In this document: positions 42,375 to 50,996 of the stretch, piece by piece
Position numbering within the stretch: position 1 is the stretch's first letter
Layout of the letters: every line of letters begins with the position of its first letter
DNA from: Gp7-AA10 sp035516895
GTDB taxonomy: Bacteria > Acidobacteriota > Thermoanaerobaculia > Gp7-AA8
Direction: 5' to 3'
Length of the DNA: 64,000 nucleotides
Assembly (NCBI GenBank): GCA_035516895.1
Contig: DATIZY010000017.1
Span: forward strand, 1 to 64,000
Notes under the pieces: model-generated
What the model saw: only the letters and a program-made list of their open reading frames with translations
What the model was told of the DNA's origin: nothing
Databases searched by the model: none
Made by a program: the position numbers and the translations under genes

Positions 42375-42787
42375 CGGCGGGCACCCGGGGAGTGTCGCAT
42401 TTCGAAGTCGCGTCGGCCGCCCGCGAAACGTGCCGACAACCGCGCCCTAAACGGCGAGGTCGTGCGAGCGTGGTATCGGCAGACGCGCGCGTAGGCGTCC
42501 GCCGCGCCGCGCACGTAGAGTGTTGCGGTCGGGCCCGCCATCTGACGTACTCTCGCGGATGCAACGCGACGCGCGTCGCGATCGGATCTCGCGGAATGAA
42601 TGCGTTCGATCAGCAGACGATGCTGCCGGTCCGCGATCGCGGCGACGCGCGAACACACGGAGTCCTGGCCGATTGCTCCGATGAGAATGAACCCGGCGCC
42701 AAAATCGGCCTCGACCGTTGTCATCTCTCTCAGCGCCTCCCGATCGTTTGGATCGGGGAGAATGGCGACGCGGTTTGTCCTGGGCAT
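42371..42787 (-). CDS. Small protein of unknown function in glycan locus
   Basis: 138 residues. No family is recognised. A possible ordered core is VAILPDPNDREALREMTTVEADFGAGFILIGAIG; the remainder is Arg-rich and basic. Support for coding comes from its stop overlapping the flippase start as GTGA, continuous high G+C third positions, and otherwise more than 500 nt of empty DNA. A chance frame is still possible. Confidence 0.45.
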   Translation of the reverse strand: MPRTNRVAILPDPNDREALREMTTVEADFGAGFILIGAIGQDSVCSRVAAIADRQHRLLIERIHSARSDRDARRVASARVRQMAGPTATLYVRGAADAYARVCRYHARTTSPFRARLSARFAGGRRDFEMRHSPGARR

Positions 42788-42901
42788 GTCGAGACGAACG
42801 TTCCGAAGCGGTCGCGTGATACTACACCGGCGCCGCTGGGCCGAGGTTCGCCTATCAAGCGGCACCGGCACATCCCTCGCACGCACGTACTCTCCACTCC
42901 G

Positions 42902-43271
42902 ATGAGTTTCGAGTTGCTCTGGACGAACGCGGTCCACCATCGCCCGGTCGCACGCAACCTGCGGCCGCTCGTCGAAAGCGTGCATCGCGATCTCGTCGAG
43001 CGCAGCCCATCGCTCGGGCGCGACCTCGAGGCGCTCGTCGAATTTCTCGCCTCGGATTTCGGACGCACCGACGCGAATTGCTGCGCCGTCGATCGCTTCT
43101 TCGCCGGGACGGAAGACCTGGGGCGGACTGCCCGAGCCGGTGCGTGCGATCTTCGCGGACATGAGCGGAACGCTGCACGACGCGATTTACGCGCCGAACA
43201 TCGCATCGACGTTCGACAGTCTTCCGGAGCAGCTCCTCACGCGCATCCGCGCGCTACAATTTCGTCGATGA
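42902..43271 (+). pseudogene. Small unknown gene interrupted by a one-base frameshift
   Basis: The frame from the ATG at 42902 reads sensibly (MSFELLWTNAVHHRPVARNL... to FAGTEDLG) up to a GGGG run at 43120-43123, then becomes an Arg/Ala/His-rich jumble. Dropping one G restores GGLPEPVRAIFADMSGTLHDA... ending QLLTRIRALQFRR and a TGA at 43269-43271. That TGA overlaps the next start as ATGA, which supports the restored frame. The intact product would be about 122 residues and is not recognised. A sequencing or assembly error in the G run is as likely as a real mutation. Confidence 0.6.
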
Positions 43272-43564
43272 CCGCGTTTCTCGAAGCGACGGCGCTGCTG
43301 CTTCCGATCGACGCCGGCGGCCGCAGCGAGCCGATCGCGCCGCGCGAGGGCTCCTATCGCCCGCGCGCCGGATCGATGCGCGTTCGTTTCATCGAAGGGC
43401 CGCCGTCGCTGGAGCCCGGCGGCTGCGCGCGAGTCGTCCTCGAAGTCGAGGAAGGTGTCGAAGCCGATCTCGCTCGCGGCAGCGAGCTGCCGATCATCGA
43501 AGACGATCGCATCGTCGGCATGCTCACCGTCACGCGGCTGTGGCGCAGCGCGATCGCGGTTTAG
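43268..43564 (+). CDS. Small beta-rich protein, unknown
   Basis: 98 residues beginning MTAFLEATALLLPIDAGGRSEPIAPREGSYRP, with alternating strands (MRVRFIEGPP, CARVVLEVEEGVEA, DDRIVGMLTVTRLW). The pattern resembles the third beta-barrel domain of translational GTPases (EF-Tu-like), but no function follows from that. The ATG overlaps the repaired stop of the preceding frameshifted gene, and it ends 9 nt before the deacetylase gene. Confidence 0.7.
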   Translation: MTAFLEATALLLPIDAGGRSEPIAPREGSYRPRAGSMRVRFIEGPPSLEPGGCARVVLEVEEGVEADLARGSELPIIEDDRIVGMLTVTRLWRSAIAV

Positions 43565-43573
43565 AATGGAAGC

Positions 43574-44440
43574 GTGATCGTTGGACGGGAGGGGAGACGC
43601 AGGCTCACGTCGCGGCGAAGCTCGTTCCGCACCATCGCCCTCCTCACGCTGATTCCGGTTTTCGCGCTCCTCGCGATTCTCGTCTGGAGCTTCATCGCGA
43701 TGAACGTGCGCTTCCCGCTTCCCGCCGCGCACAAATCGCCGCTGAGGCCCGCGCCGCCGCCGGCCGCCGCCGTGCCGCATCGGGGAGACATCGTGCTGAT
43801 CCTCGACGACGTCGGCTTCGACCATCAGCCGGTCGAGGAGGCCATGCGCATCGATCCGAACCTGAACTTCTCCGTGCTGCCGAACGCGGCGCACGCGCGT
43901 GAGGTGGCCACGCTGCTGCACGAGCATGGCTTCGAAGTTCTCTGCCATCTGCCGATGGAGCCGGAGCACTTTCCGCAAGTCTCGCCCGGATCGGGCGCGG
44001 TGCTGACGTCGATGACCGACGAAGAGATCGCGCGCACGACGATCGAGAACGTCGAATCCGTGCCGTACGCTCGCGGCGTGAACAATCACATGGGCTCGCG
44101 CGCGACCGCGGATTCGCGGGTCATGCAATCGGTGCTCTCTGCGCTGCCCGAGGACATGTATTTCATCGATTCGCGAACGACGCCCGATTCCGTCGCCGCA
44201 TCTCTCGCGCATCGGATGCGCATTCCCGCAGCGACGCGCAATGTATTTCTCGACGACGTGCCGCACGACGACGCGATCCGGCGCCAGCTCGAGGAGCTCG
44301 CGCGCGAGGCACACGCGCGCGGCGTCGCCATCGGCATCGGTCACATGTACCCGTCGACGATCCGCGTTCTCACGGCCGAGGCGCCGGCGCTGCGGCGCGA
44401 GGGATTCCGGTTCGTTCGCGCGAGCCAGGCCGTGCGATGA
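43574..44440 (+). CDS. Divergent polysaccharide deacetylase (YibQ/DUF610 family)
   Basis: 288 residues from a GTG. An N-terminal membrane anchor (about 20-44) and a Pro-rich linker precede the domain: GDIVLILDDVGFD, FSVLPNAAHAREVATLLHEHGFEVLCHLPMEP, ARGVNNHMGSRATAD, MYFIDSRTTPDS and IGIGHMYPSTI. These match the family's NodB-like barrel with D, H and H residues for a metal. It should act in the periplasm on cell-wall or exported polysaccharide. Confidence 0.9.
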   Translation: MIVGREGRRRLTSRRSSFRTIALLTLIPVFALLAILVWSFIAMNVRFPLPAAHKSPLRPAPPPAAAVPHRGDIVLILDDVGFDHQPVEEAMRIDPNLNFSVLPNAAHAREVATLLHEHGFEVLCHLPMEPEHFPQVSPGSGAVLTSMTDEEIARTTIENVESVPYARGVNNHMGSRATADSRVMQSVLSALPEDMYFIDSRTTPDSVAASLAHRMRIPAATRNVFLDDVPHDDAIRRQLEELAREAHARGVAIGIGHMYPSTIRVLTAEAPALRREGFRFVRASQAVR

Positions 44441-44516
44441 TCGTCCGCCGCTCACCGCTGGCCGTTCGCCGAGCATCGGTTTCGGCCTGCGGGTCGCGGT
44501 CACCGGCCACCGACGG

Positions 44517-45236
44517 ATGCTTCTCGCGCTTTTCCTGATCGATCTCGCGGCGGGTCTCTATCTTTTCCTGCCGCTCGTCGGCCGGCGCAACGCCGGCGTG
44601 AAGTTTTATCGGCTGATCTTCGTCGTCAGCGGCGCACTCGTCCTTTGCTCGCTGATCGGGCATTGGACCGTCATCGATTCGATCATCATCGCGCTGACGC
44701 TCATCGTGTACTCGACGCTGCGTTATCCGAAGCGGCTCATCTTCCGCGTTCCCGTCGTTCTGCTCGGCATGGCGTACATCGCAGATGCGATCGCGCTCTG
44801 GCACGCCGCGACCGGATCGTCGTGGGCGTGGAGTGTCGCCGGCGCGATCTCCAGCATCGCTCTGCTGGGCTGCGTGAACCTCGCCATGCTCCTCGGCCAC
44901 TGGTATCTCGTCGTGCGCGGAATGAGCATCGATCCGCTGAAGCGGCTGACGCACGCGACGCTCGCCGCCTCGATCGTGCGCGTGATCGTCGTTGCGATCG
45001 CGCTCCTCATGCCCGGCGTCTGGAATGCGATCGCGATCCGGCAGGGGATCTTCTTCTGGATGCGCGCCGGTTGGGGACTGGTCGGGCCGCTCGCGCTCTA
45101 CCCGATGGTTTGGGGAACGGTGAAGATTCGCTCCACGATGGCGGCGACGGGGATTCTTTACGTCGACGTCGTTGCGGTCGTCATCGGCGAGGTGTTAGGC
45201 GCGTGGCTGTCGGCGCTCGGTCATCTGCCGCTGTAG
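44517..45236 (+). CDS. Multi-pass membrane protein, unknown
   Basis: 239 residues from the ATG at 44517, with about seven hydrophobic helices (for example LLALFLIDLAAGLYLFLPLVG, LIFVVSGALVLCSLIG, AISSIALLGCVNLAMLLGHWYLVVRG). GHWYLVVRGMSIDPLKRLTHATLAAS is a distinctive motif I cannot assign. Its 3' end overlaps the opposing aldo-keto reductase by 42 nt. The preceding gap (44441-44516) holds GC-rich words without a clear hairpin. Confidence 0.75.
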   Translation: MLLALFLIDLAAGLYLFLPLVGRRNAGVKFYRLIFVVSGALVLCSLIGHWTVIDSIIIALTLIVYSTLRYPKRLIFRVPVVLLGMAYIADAIALWHAATGSSWAWSVAGAISSIALLGCVNLAMLLGHWYLVVRGMSIDPLKRLTHATLAASIVRVIVVAIALLMPGVWNAIAIRQGIFFWMRAGWGLVGPLALYPMVWGTVKIRSTMAATGILYVDVVAVVIGEVLGAWLSALGHLPL

Positions 45237-45995
45237 CGCGCCGGCGACGTTCTCCTCCAGGTGCTGCACCTTCGACGTGCCGGGGATCGGCAGCATCACG
45301 GTCGACCGATCGAGCAGCCACGCCAGTGCGTCGCCCGGATCGAGCTTGCCGACGGCCAGCGGGAACCACGGGATGAAGCCGATCTGCTCGCGCTCGCAAT
45401 AATCGACGACGTCATCCCACTGCCGCTCCTGCATGTTGTATTTGTTCTGCACCGAAACGACCGGAAAGAATCTTCGCGCGCGCTCGATCTGCTCGATGTT
45501 CACTTCCGACAGTCCGGCGTGGCGGATTTTTCCTTCGCGCTGAAACTGCTGAATCGCCTCGAACTGATCTTCTTCCGCCACGTTCGGATCGATTCGATGC
45601 AGCTGCCACAAATCGATGCGTTCGAGCCGCAAACGTTTCAGACTGCCGTCGATCTCTTCGCGCAACCGCTCGGGACGGCCGTTCGGCACCCACTGACCCG
45701 GACCGGGGCGATCGAGGCCGCCTTTCGTCGCGATCACCAGACCTTTCGGATAAGGATGCAATGCCTCGGCGATGATCTGCTCGCTGACGTGCGGCCCGTA
45801 CGATTCGGCCGTGTCGATCAGATTGATGCCGAGCTCGATCGCGCGCCGAAGCACCGCGATGCATTCCCTGCGATCGTTCGGCGGTCCCCAGACGCCGTCG
45901 CCGGTTAGGCGCATGGCGCCGAATCCGAGGCGGTGAACCGGAAGGTCTCCGCCGAGCTTGAACGTGCCGCTCCCGGCGGCGCTGATCGTTTTCAT
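45195..45995 (-). CDS. Aldo/keto reductase
   Basis: 266 residues from the ATG at 45995. TIM-barrel signatures are LGFGAMRLTG, IDTAESYG (catalytic Asp and Tyr), VIATKGG (Lys), LWQLHRIDP (His), HAGLSEVN and IPGTSKVQHLEEN near the C-terminus, which binds NADPH. It reduces aldehydes or ketones; the natural substrate is unknown. The longer open frame upstream overlaps the zinc-ribbon gene and is not used. Confidence 0.93.
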   Translation of the reverse strand: MKTISAAGSGTFKLGGDLPVHRLGFGAMRLTGDGVWGPPNDRRECIAVLRRAIELGINLIDTAESYGPHVSEQIIAEALHPYPKGLVIATKGGLDRPGPGQWVPNGRPERLREEIDGSLKRLRLERIDLWQLHRIDPNVAEEDQFEAIQQFQREGKIRHAGLSEVNIEQIERARRFFPVVSVQNKYNMQERQWDDVVDYCEREQIGFIPWFPLAVGKLDPGDALAWLLDRSTVMLPIPGTSKVQHLEENVAGALQRQMTERRQPRA

Positions 45996-46003
45996 GTCGT
46001 GCC

Positions 46004-46435
46004 TCATTCCTCCGCACCGGGTGGCGCGGCACCGTAGACGTGGCGATCGTGCGTTGCAAGATCGAATCCGTGGAGCGCCGGATTCGGCGGATATCCGCGG
46101 TGCACCGCCTGGCATCGATAGCACACGATCACGTCCTTCACCATGCGCCAGACGATGTAGTCGAGAATCGTAACGCCGAGGAGCGACAGGCCGTACGTCC
46201 ACGGAACGAAAATCGATCCGACGACCACGATGGCGATGCCGGTGGTGCGGTTGAAATCTTTCTGAAAGTAGAGCTGGTCGTGACCGCAGGCGGCGCAGCG
46301 GCCGATGATCGAGCCGTCCGGCGGAGCGATCACGTCGTTCGGCGCGCCGCACCGATCGCAGAGACGCGCGGTTTCGCCCGCTTCGCGCGCCTGGCGCGCG
46401 TCGCATTTCGGGCAGAGAAAGTGGACGGAGGCCAC
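46004..46435 (-). CDS. Zinc-ribbon membrane protein
   Basis: 143 residues. CPKC and CDRC form one zinc ribbon near the start (residues about 8-31), followed by a CAAC half-site (near 48). Two hydrophobic helices (about 66-98) follow, then CYRC (near 110) and a hydrophilic tail. Cytoplasmic zinc ribbons on a small membrane protein suggest a regulator or assembly factor. It lies 7 nt after efp and 8 nt before the aldo-keto reductase gene on the same strand. Confidence 0.8.
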   Translation of the reverse strand: MASVHFLCPKCDARQAREAGETARLCDRCGAPNDVIAPPDGSIIGRCAACGHDQLYFQKDFNRTTGIAIVVVGSIFVPWTYGLSLLGVTILDYIVWRMVKDVIVCYRCQAVHRGYPPNPALHGFDLATHDRHVYGAAPPGAEE

Positions 46436-46442
46436 GCGCGGA

Positions 46443-47000
46443 TTATCGCGCGCGCTCGATGTAGCGGTTCTCGCTGGGGTCGACGATGATCTCTTCGCCC
46501 GCGGTGACGAACGGCGGCACCTGCACGACGACGCCGTTTTCGAGCGTCGCAGGTTTGTACGACGCGGACGCCGTGGCGCCCTTCATCATCGGCTGCGTCT
46601 CGACGATCTTCGCTTTGACGGTCTTCGGCAGCTCGATGCCGAGCGGCCTTCCCTCGTAGAACTGCACCTGCAGCTTCACCCCGGGCGACAGCCACGCGGC
46701 GGAGTCGCCGAGGTCGTCTTCGGAGATCTCGATCTGCTCGTAATTCTCGGTGTTCATGAAGTGATGCGCATGACCGTCGGAGTAGAGGTACTCCATCTCG
46801 TGCTGGTTGATGAAGGCCTGCTCGATTTCGTCCTGAGATCGGAAACGATGCTCGAACTGGTTGCCGGTGCGCAGGTTGCGCATCTTGACCTGGACCATCG
46901 CGCGGAGGTTGCCGGGCGTGTGGTGATGGAAATCGAGGACCTTGCAGAGGTCGCCGTTGAAGAGGACGACCATTCCCTTGCGTAGATCATTTGCCTGCAT
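46443..47000 (-). CDS. efp: Elongation factor P with non-canonical tip
   Basis: 185 residues in three beta-barrel domains (about 1-62, 65-127, 130-185). MQANDLRKGMVVLFNGDLCKVLDF is the usual start, and the C-terminal GVVVQVPPFVTAGEEIIVDPSENRYIERAR closes domain III. EF-P relieves ribosomes stalled on polyproline. The loop that normally reads PGKG or PGRx, with the modified Lys/Arg, here reads T28-P-G-N31-L-R-A, so residue 31 is Asn and no EpmA- or EarP-type modification site is visible. R33 is nearby. The window also contains very Pro-rich proteins. Confidence 0.93.
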   Translation of the reverse strand: MQANDLRKGMVVLFNGDLCKVLDFHHHTPGNLRAMVQVKMRNLRTGNQFEHRFRSQDEIEQAFINQHEMEYLYSDGHAHHFMNTENYEQIEISEDDLGDSAAWLSPGVKLQVQFYEGRPLGIELPKTVKAKIVETQPMMKGATASASYKPATLENGVVVQVPPFVTAGEEIIVDPSENRYIERAR

Positions 47001-47048
47001 GCGGCACCCCAAACGGCTGATTCAGCGGGCGTTATTCCAGTGGCGGCG

Positions 47049-49034
47049 CTAGGTCGGCAGGACGCGGATCGGCAGCACGATCGCCTGAAGTCCGTCGAAC
47101 TGCAGCCGCCGCTGGATCGCGTTCGGCGTCTCGTTGTGCAGCAGCCGGTAGTACCACTTTTCGTCGCGGAAGATCAGCTTGCCCACGAAGAAGATCGCGC
47201 GCGGATACTCCTCCGCGATCTTCTTGCACACTTCGGTGATGCTGTCGACGGCTTCCGTTCCGATCGCGATGCGGTAGTCGGCGGCCATGCCCTGGCTCTG
47301 CGCCCACCGCACGTACTTCTGCAGATTCGCGCGCGTTTCACTGTCGAGCGATTCGATCTCCTGCGCGCCCTTGAACGTACCGGAGTCGACAACGGCGGCG
47401 CTGACGAAAATGAAATTCTTGAACATGCGCGGAAAGAGCCGGTGGATCGACAGCACCTCGTGAATGCCGAAACCGGAAAACGACTTCACCATGATGACGG
47501 CCGTCGGCGCGTTCTTTTCGAGCTGCGGCGCGGATTTGACGTCCGGCGCCGGCGGAACCGTCGCCAGAATCTCGTCCAGGCTGCGCATCCCGGCGCTGAC
47601 GTTCTGATAATGCTTGTGAATCGCGAACGCGATGAAGACGAGAACGGTCGTGATCGCGATGGTGATCCAGCCGCCCTGGCGGAACTTCTCCATGATCGTA
47701 ATGCCGAGGATGCTGACGCACAGGATGAATCCGAAGCCGTGAATCGCGAGTCGGCTCCTCCACTTCGGCTCCTTCTTTCGGTCCTGGATCCAATGTTTCG
47801 CCATGCCGAGCAGCGACAGCGAGAACGTGATGAACACGTTGATCGAATACATGACCACGAGCGTCGTGATGTCGCCTCGCGTGTAGAGCAGCGCCGCGAG
47901 ACCGGCGAGGCCCATCAGCAGGATGCCGTCCTGGGTGACCAGACGGTCGGACAACTGGGAGAAGCGATGCGGCATCCATGAATCGATTGCCATGTTGGAC
48001 AGGATCCGAGGACCATCGAGGAATCCCGCCTGCGCCGCCACGAACAGCAGCGCCGCCTCGGTGATGAGCGTGAAGACGATGACGGTCGCGCCGAAGGAGA
48101 AATGGCCGAAGAGGTTGCCGAGCAGCACAGCGTTCATCGTCTTGCCGCTCTCCGGACGGGCGTCGGTCAGCAGGTAGCCGAAGATGATGCCGCCCGCCGT
48201 GAAGGCCAGCGATGCCGCCATCAGCGCCATCGTTTTTTTCGCCGTGACGACGCGCGGCTCGCGAAGGATCGACACGCCGTTCGAGACCGCCTCGATGCCG
48301 GTGTACGTGCCGCCGCCCATCGACCAGGCGCGCAGGATCAACAGCATCAGCGGAATCCACCCGAGCGATTGCGCCGAAACGTGAAAGTCGTGCGCCGCGT
48401 CGGTGAAGACTCTCGGCAGGCCGCGCCAGTCGACGAGCAGCGCGTAGGAGATCGCAAGGACGTGCATGATCACGAACGCGACGAAGATCGGCGTGAGGAG
48501 CTTGACCGATTCCTTCACGCCGCGAAGATTCAAAACGACGAGAAACGCGAGGATCAGAATCTCCGCCGGCATCTTCAAGTGATGCACGCGGATCGGAAGG
48601 AACGAGAAGATCTGCTCGCATCCGTCGGAGATCGACACGGTGATCGTCAGGACGTAATCGACGAGCAGCGCGCAGCCGGAGATGACGCCAACGCGGTTGC
48701 CGAGAAGCTTCGTGGCGACGAGGTATCCGCCGCCGCCGCCCGGGAAGTACTCGATCAGGTTCGCGTACGCGGTGGAGATCACGGTGATCGTCAGCGCGGT
48801 CATCGCGGCGAGGATGATCGCCAGGTGCGTGTGGGTGCCGAGCGCGCGGTAGGCCTCGTCGGGGCCGTACGCCGAGGACGACAGGCCGTCCGCGCCGAGA
48901 CCGACCCACGCGAGGAAGGCGATCAGCGACGTGTGGTGAAAGATCTCCGGATCGCTGACGTTGCGCGCTTTTCCGATCACGATCCGCCGCAGACGGCGGA
49001 TCCGCGTCTCTTCTCCTTCCGGATTCTCGCTCAT
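47049..49034 (-). CDS. APC-superfamily potassium importer, KimA-like
   Basis: 661 residues from the ATG at 49034, which shares one base with the kup stop (TGATG). About twelve membrane helices (about 40-480) are followed by a cytoplasmic domain of about 170 residues with VMVKSFSGFGIHEVLSIHRLFP and IAIGTEAVDSITEVCKKIAEEYP, a USP-like fold. The start GLGADGLSSSAYGPDEAYRALG and PGGGGGYLVATKLLG match KimA-type K+/H+ symporters better than amino-acid permeases. Position directly behind kup supports potassium. An amino-acid substrate cannot be excluded. Confidence 0.8.
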   Translation of the reverse strand: MSENPEGEETRIRRLRRIVIGKARNVSDPEIFHHTSLIAFLAWVGLGADGLSSSAYGPDEAYRALGTHTHLAIILAAMTALTITVISTAYANLIEYFPGGGGGYLVATKLLGNRVGVISGCALLVDYVLTITVSISDGCEQIFSFLPIRVHHLKMPAEILILAFLVVLNLRGVKESVKLLTPIFVAFVIMHVLAISYALLVDWRGLPRVFTDAAHDFHVSAQSLGWIPLMLLILRAWSMGGGTYTGIEAVSNGVSILREPRVVTAKKTMALMAASLAFTAGGIIFGYLLTDARPESGKTMNAVLLGNLFGHFSFGATVIVFTLITEAALLFVAAQAGFLDGPRILSNMAIDSWMPHRFSQLSDRLVTQDGILLMGLAGLAALLYTRGDITTLVVMYSINVFITFSLSLLGMAKHWIQDRKKEPKWRSRLAIHGFGFILCVSILGITIMEKFRQGGWITIAITTVLVFIAFAIHKHYQNVSAGMRSLDEILATVPPAPDVKSAPQLEKNAPTAVIMVKSFSGFGIHEVLSIHRLFPRMFKNFIFVSAAVVDSGTFKGAQEIESLDSETRANLQKYVRWAQSQGMAADYRIAIGTEAVDSITEVCKKIAEEYPRAIFFVGKLIFRDEKWYYRLLHNETPNAIQRRLQFDGLQAIVLPIRVLPT

Positions 49035-50911
49035 CAAATCTCGATTTGCGCGCCGAGCTCCAGCACCTGATTCGGCGGGAGACAGAAGTAGGTCGATGCG
49101 CTCGAAGCGTTGCGCAGCATCCAGCCGAAGAGGTGATCGCGCCACAGCGCCATGCCGGGCGCGCGCGTGGCGATCAGCGTCTCGCGTCCGAGGAAGTAGC
49201 TCGTGGTCATCGGAGCAAACGTGACGGGGCCTTTGATTTTCGCGAGGAGCTTCGGCAGATCGGGCTCCTCGATGAATCCGAAATGGACGACGAGACGATA
49301 CACGCCGCTCCCGAGGTCCTTCCAGAAGTAGCGTTGCCCCTCGGCAACGCGCGCCGTCTCGTCGATCTCGACGTTGAGCAGGACGACGGTCTCGTGGACG
49401 ACCTTGTTGTGTTTGAGATTGTGCAGCAGTGTGGTCGGGATGCCTGTTTGCGACCGCGACAGAAACACCGCCGTGCCCGGCACGCGCGGAACGGTGTTGC
49501 TGGCCAGATCACGGAGGAAATCATCGATCGAGAGCGCTTGCTGCCCGAGCCGCTGATTCAAAATGCGCCGCCCAGTCTGCCACGTCGTCATCAAAGTATA
49601 GATGGCAATGCCCACGGCGAGTGGAAACCACCCGCCCTCCGCCACCTTGACGATATTGGCGAGAAAGAACGAAAGATCGATCGTCAGAAGGGGCACGGTG
49701 ACGGCGATGATCGTCGCCAGCGACCAGCGCCACAGCTCCCGCTCGACGACGGCGACGAGCGCGGTGGTGATCGCCATCGTCGTCGTCACCGCAACGCCAT
49801 ACGCCGCGGCGAGGTTCGTCGACGCACGGAAGGCGAGGACGAGGCCGATCGAGCAGATCATCAGGATCCAGTTGACCGAGGGGATGTAGATCTGCCCGAT
49901 CTCCCGTGCCGAGGTGTGGCGGATGACCAGCCGCGGCGAGTAGCCGAGCTGTACCGCCTGCCGCGACAGCGAGTACGCGCCGGAGATGACGGCCTGCGAG
50001 GCGATGATCGTCGCCATCGTCGCCAGAATCACGAGCGGAACCTGCGCCCATCGCGGAGCGAGCAGGAAGAACGGATGCTCGGTGCCCCGCGGATGATGCA
50101 GCAGCAGCGCGCCCTGGCCGAGATAATTCAGAACGAGCGATGGAAAGACGAGCACGAACCAGGCGATGCGAATCGGCTTCGCGCCGAAATGGCCCATATC
50201 GGCATACAGCGCCTCGCCGCCCGTGACCGCGAGAAACACAGCGCCGAGAACGAGAAACCCGCGATGGCCGTTGCGGACAAAGAAGTCGATTGCGTACTGC
50301 GGATCGAACGCGAGCAGCACGCGCGGAACCTGAATGATGTGCCAGATGCCGAGCAGCGCAATGACCACGAACCAGAGACCCATCACCGGTCCGAACGCCG
50401 CACCCACTCTCGCAGTCCCGAACCGCTGCACGACGAAGAGCGCCACCAGCACGATGACCGTGATGGGCACGACATACGGCGTGAACACCGGCGTCGCCAC
50501 CTCGATGCCTTCGATCGCGCTGAGCACCGAGATCGCCGGCGTGATCATCCCGTCGCCGTAGAGCAACGCCGCTCCGAAGAGGCCGAGGCTGACGAGAACG
50601 AACCGCCGGCGGCGGTCGCCGCGGGCGCCGACGAGCGACATCAGCGCGAGGATGCCGCCTTCTCCGCGGTTGTCGGCGCGCATCACCAGCGCGAGGTACT
50701 TGATCGAAATGATCACCACGAGCGACCAGATGATCAGCGACAGCGTGCCGAGGACGTTGGCGGGAGTGGGGAGGACGCCGTGCGCGGGCCGGAAGCATTC
50801 GCGCAGCGCATACAGCGGGCTCGTGCCGATGTCGCCGTACACGACGCCGAGCGCGCCAACGGAGAGGACGAGGAGATAACGACGGTTACTCTGCCCGGGT
50901 ACAGGTTCCAT
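49034..50911 (-). CDS. kup: KUP-family potassium uptake protein
   Basis: 625 residues from the ATG at 50911. It opens with the family signature GALGVVYGDIGTSPLYALRECF, then KYLALVMRADNRGEGGILALMSL, LLYGDGMITPAISVLSA, GGEALYADMGHFGA and TNLAAAYGVAVTTTM. Twelve membrane helices are followed by a C-terminal cytoplasmic domain. It imports K+ with protons. It heads a two-gene unit with the KimA-like gene. Only 85 nt separate it from the divergent PKD gene, so there is no room for a large riboswitch. Confidence 0.95.
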   Translation of the reverse strand: MEPVPGQSNRRYLLVLSVGALGVVYGDIGTSPLYALRECFRPAHGVLPTPANVLGTLSLIIWSLVVIISIKYLALVMRADNRGEGGILALMSLVGARGDRRRRFVLVSLGLFGAALLYGDGMITPAISVLSAIEGIEVATPVFTPYVVPITVIVLVALFVVQRFGTARVGAAFGPVMGLWFVVIALLGIWHIIQVPRVLLAFDPQYAIDFFVRNGHRGFLVLGAVFLAVTGGEALYADMGHFGAKPIRIAWFVLVFPSLVLNYLGQGALLLHHPRGTEHPFFLLAPRWAQVPLVILATMATIIASQAVISGAYSLSRQAVQLGYSPRLVIRHTSAREIGQIYIPSVNWILMICSIGLVLAFRASTNLAAAYGVAVTTTMAITTALVAVVERELWRWSLATIIAVTVPLLTIDLSFFLANIVKVAEGGWFPLAVGIAIYTLMTTWQTGRRILNQRLGQQALSIDDFLRDLASNTVPRVPGTAVFLSRSQTGIPTTLLHNLKHNKVVHETVVLLNVEIDETARVAEGQRYFWKDLGSGVYRLVVHFGFIEEPDLPKLLAKIKGPVTFAPMTTSYFLGRETLIATRAPGMALWRDHLFGWMLRNASSASTYFCLPPNQVLELGAQIEI

Positions 50912-50996
50912 CGACGGCCGCGGCACGGTACCACATGCTTGATATACTCCGCGCCCTCTGCCCAGCAACGTGCACCGCGAACTGGGGTTGAGGGCA

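Noticed and set aside
45996..46406. N-terminal extension of the aldo-keto reductase frame to 403 residues
   Set aside because: The extra part overlaps the zinc-ribbon gene in another frame and is Arg-rich without family similarity.
50912..50996. A c-di-AMP (ydaO-type) riboswitch ahead of kup
   Set aside because: Only 85 nt lie between the divergent starts, too short for that riboswitch, and no matching motifs are visible.
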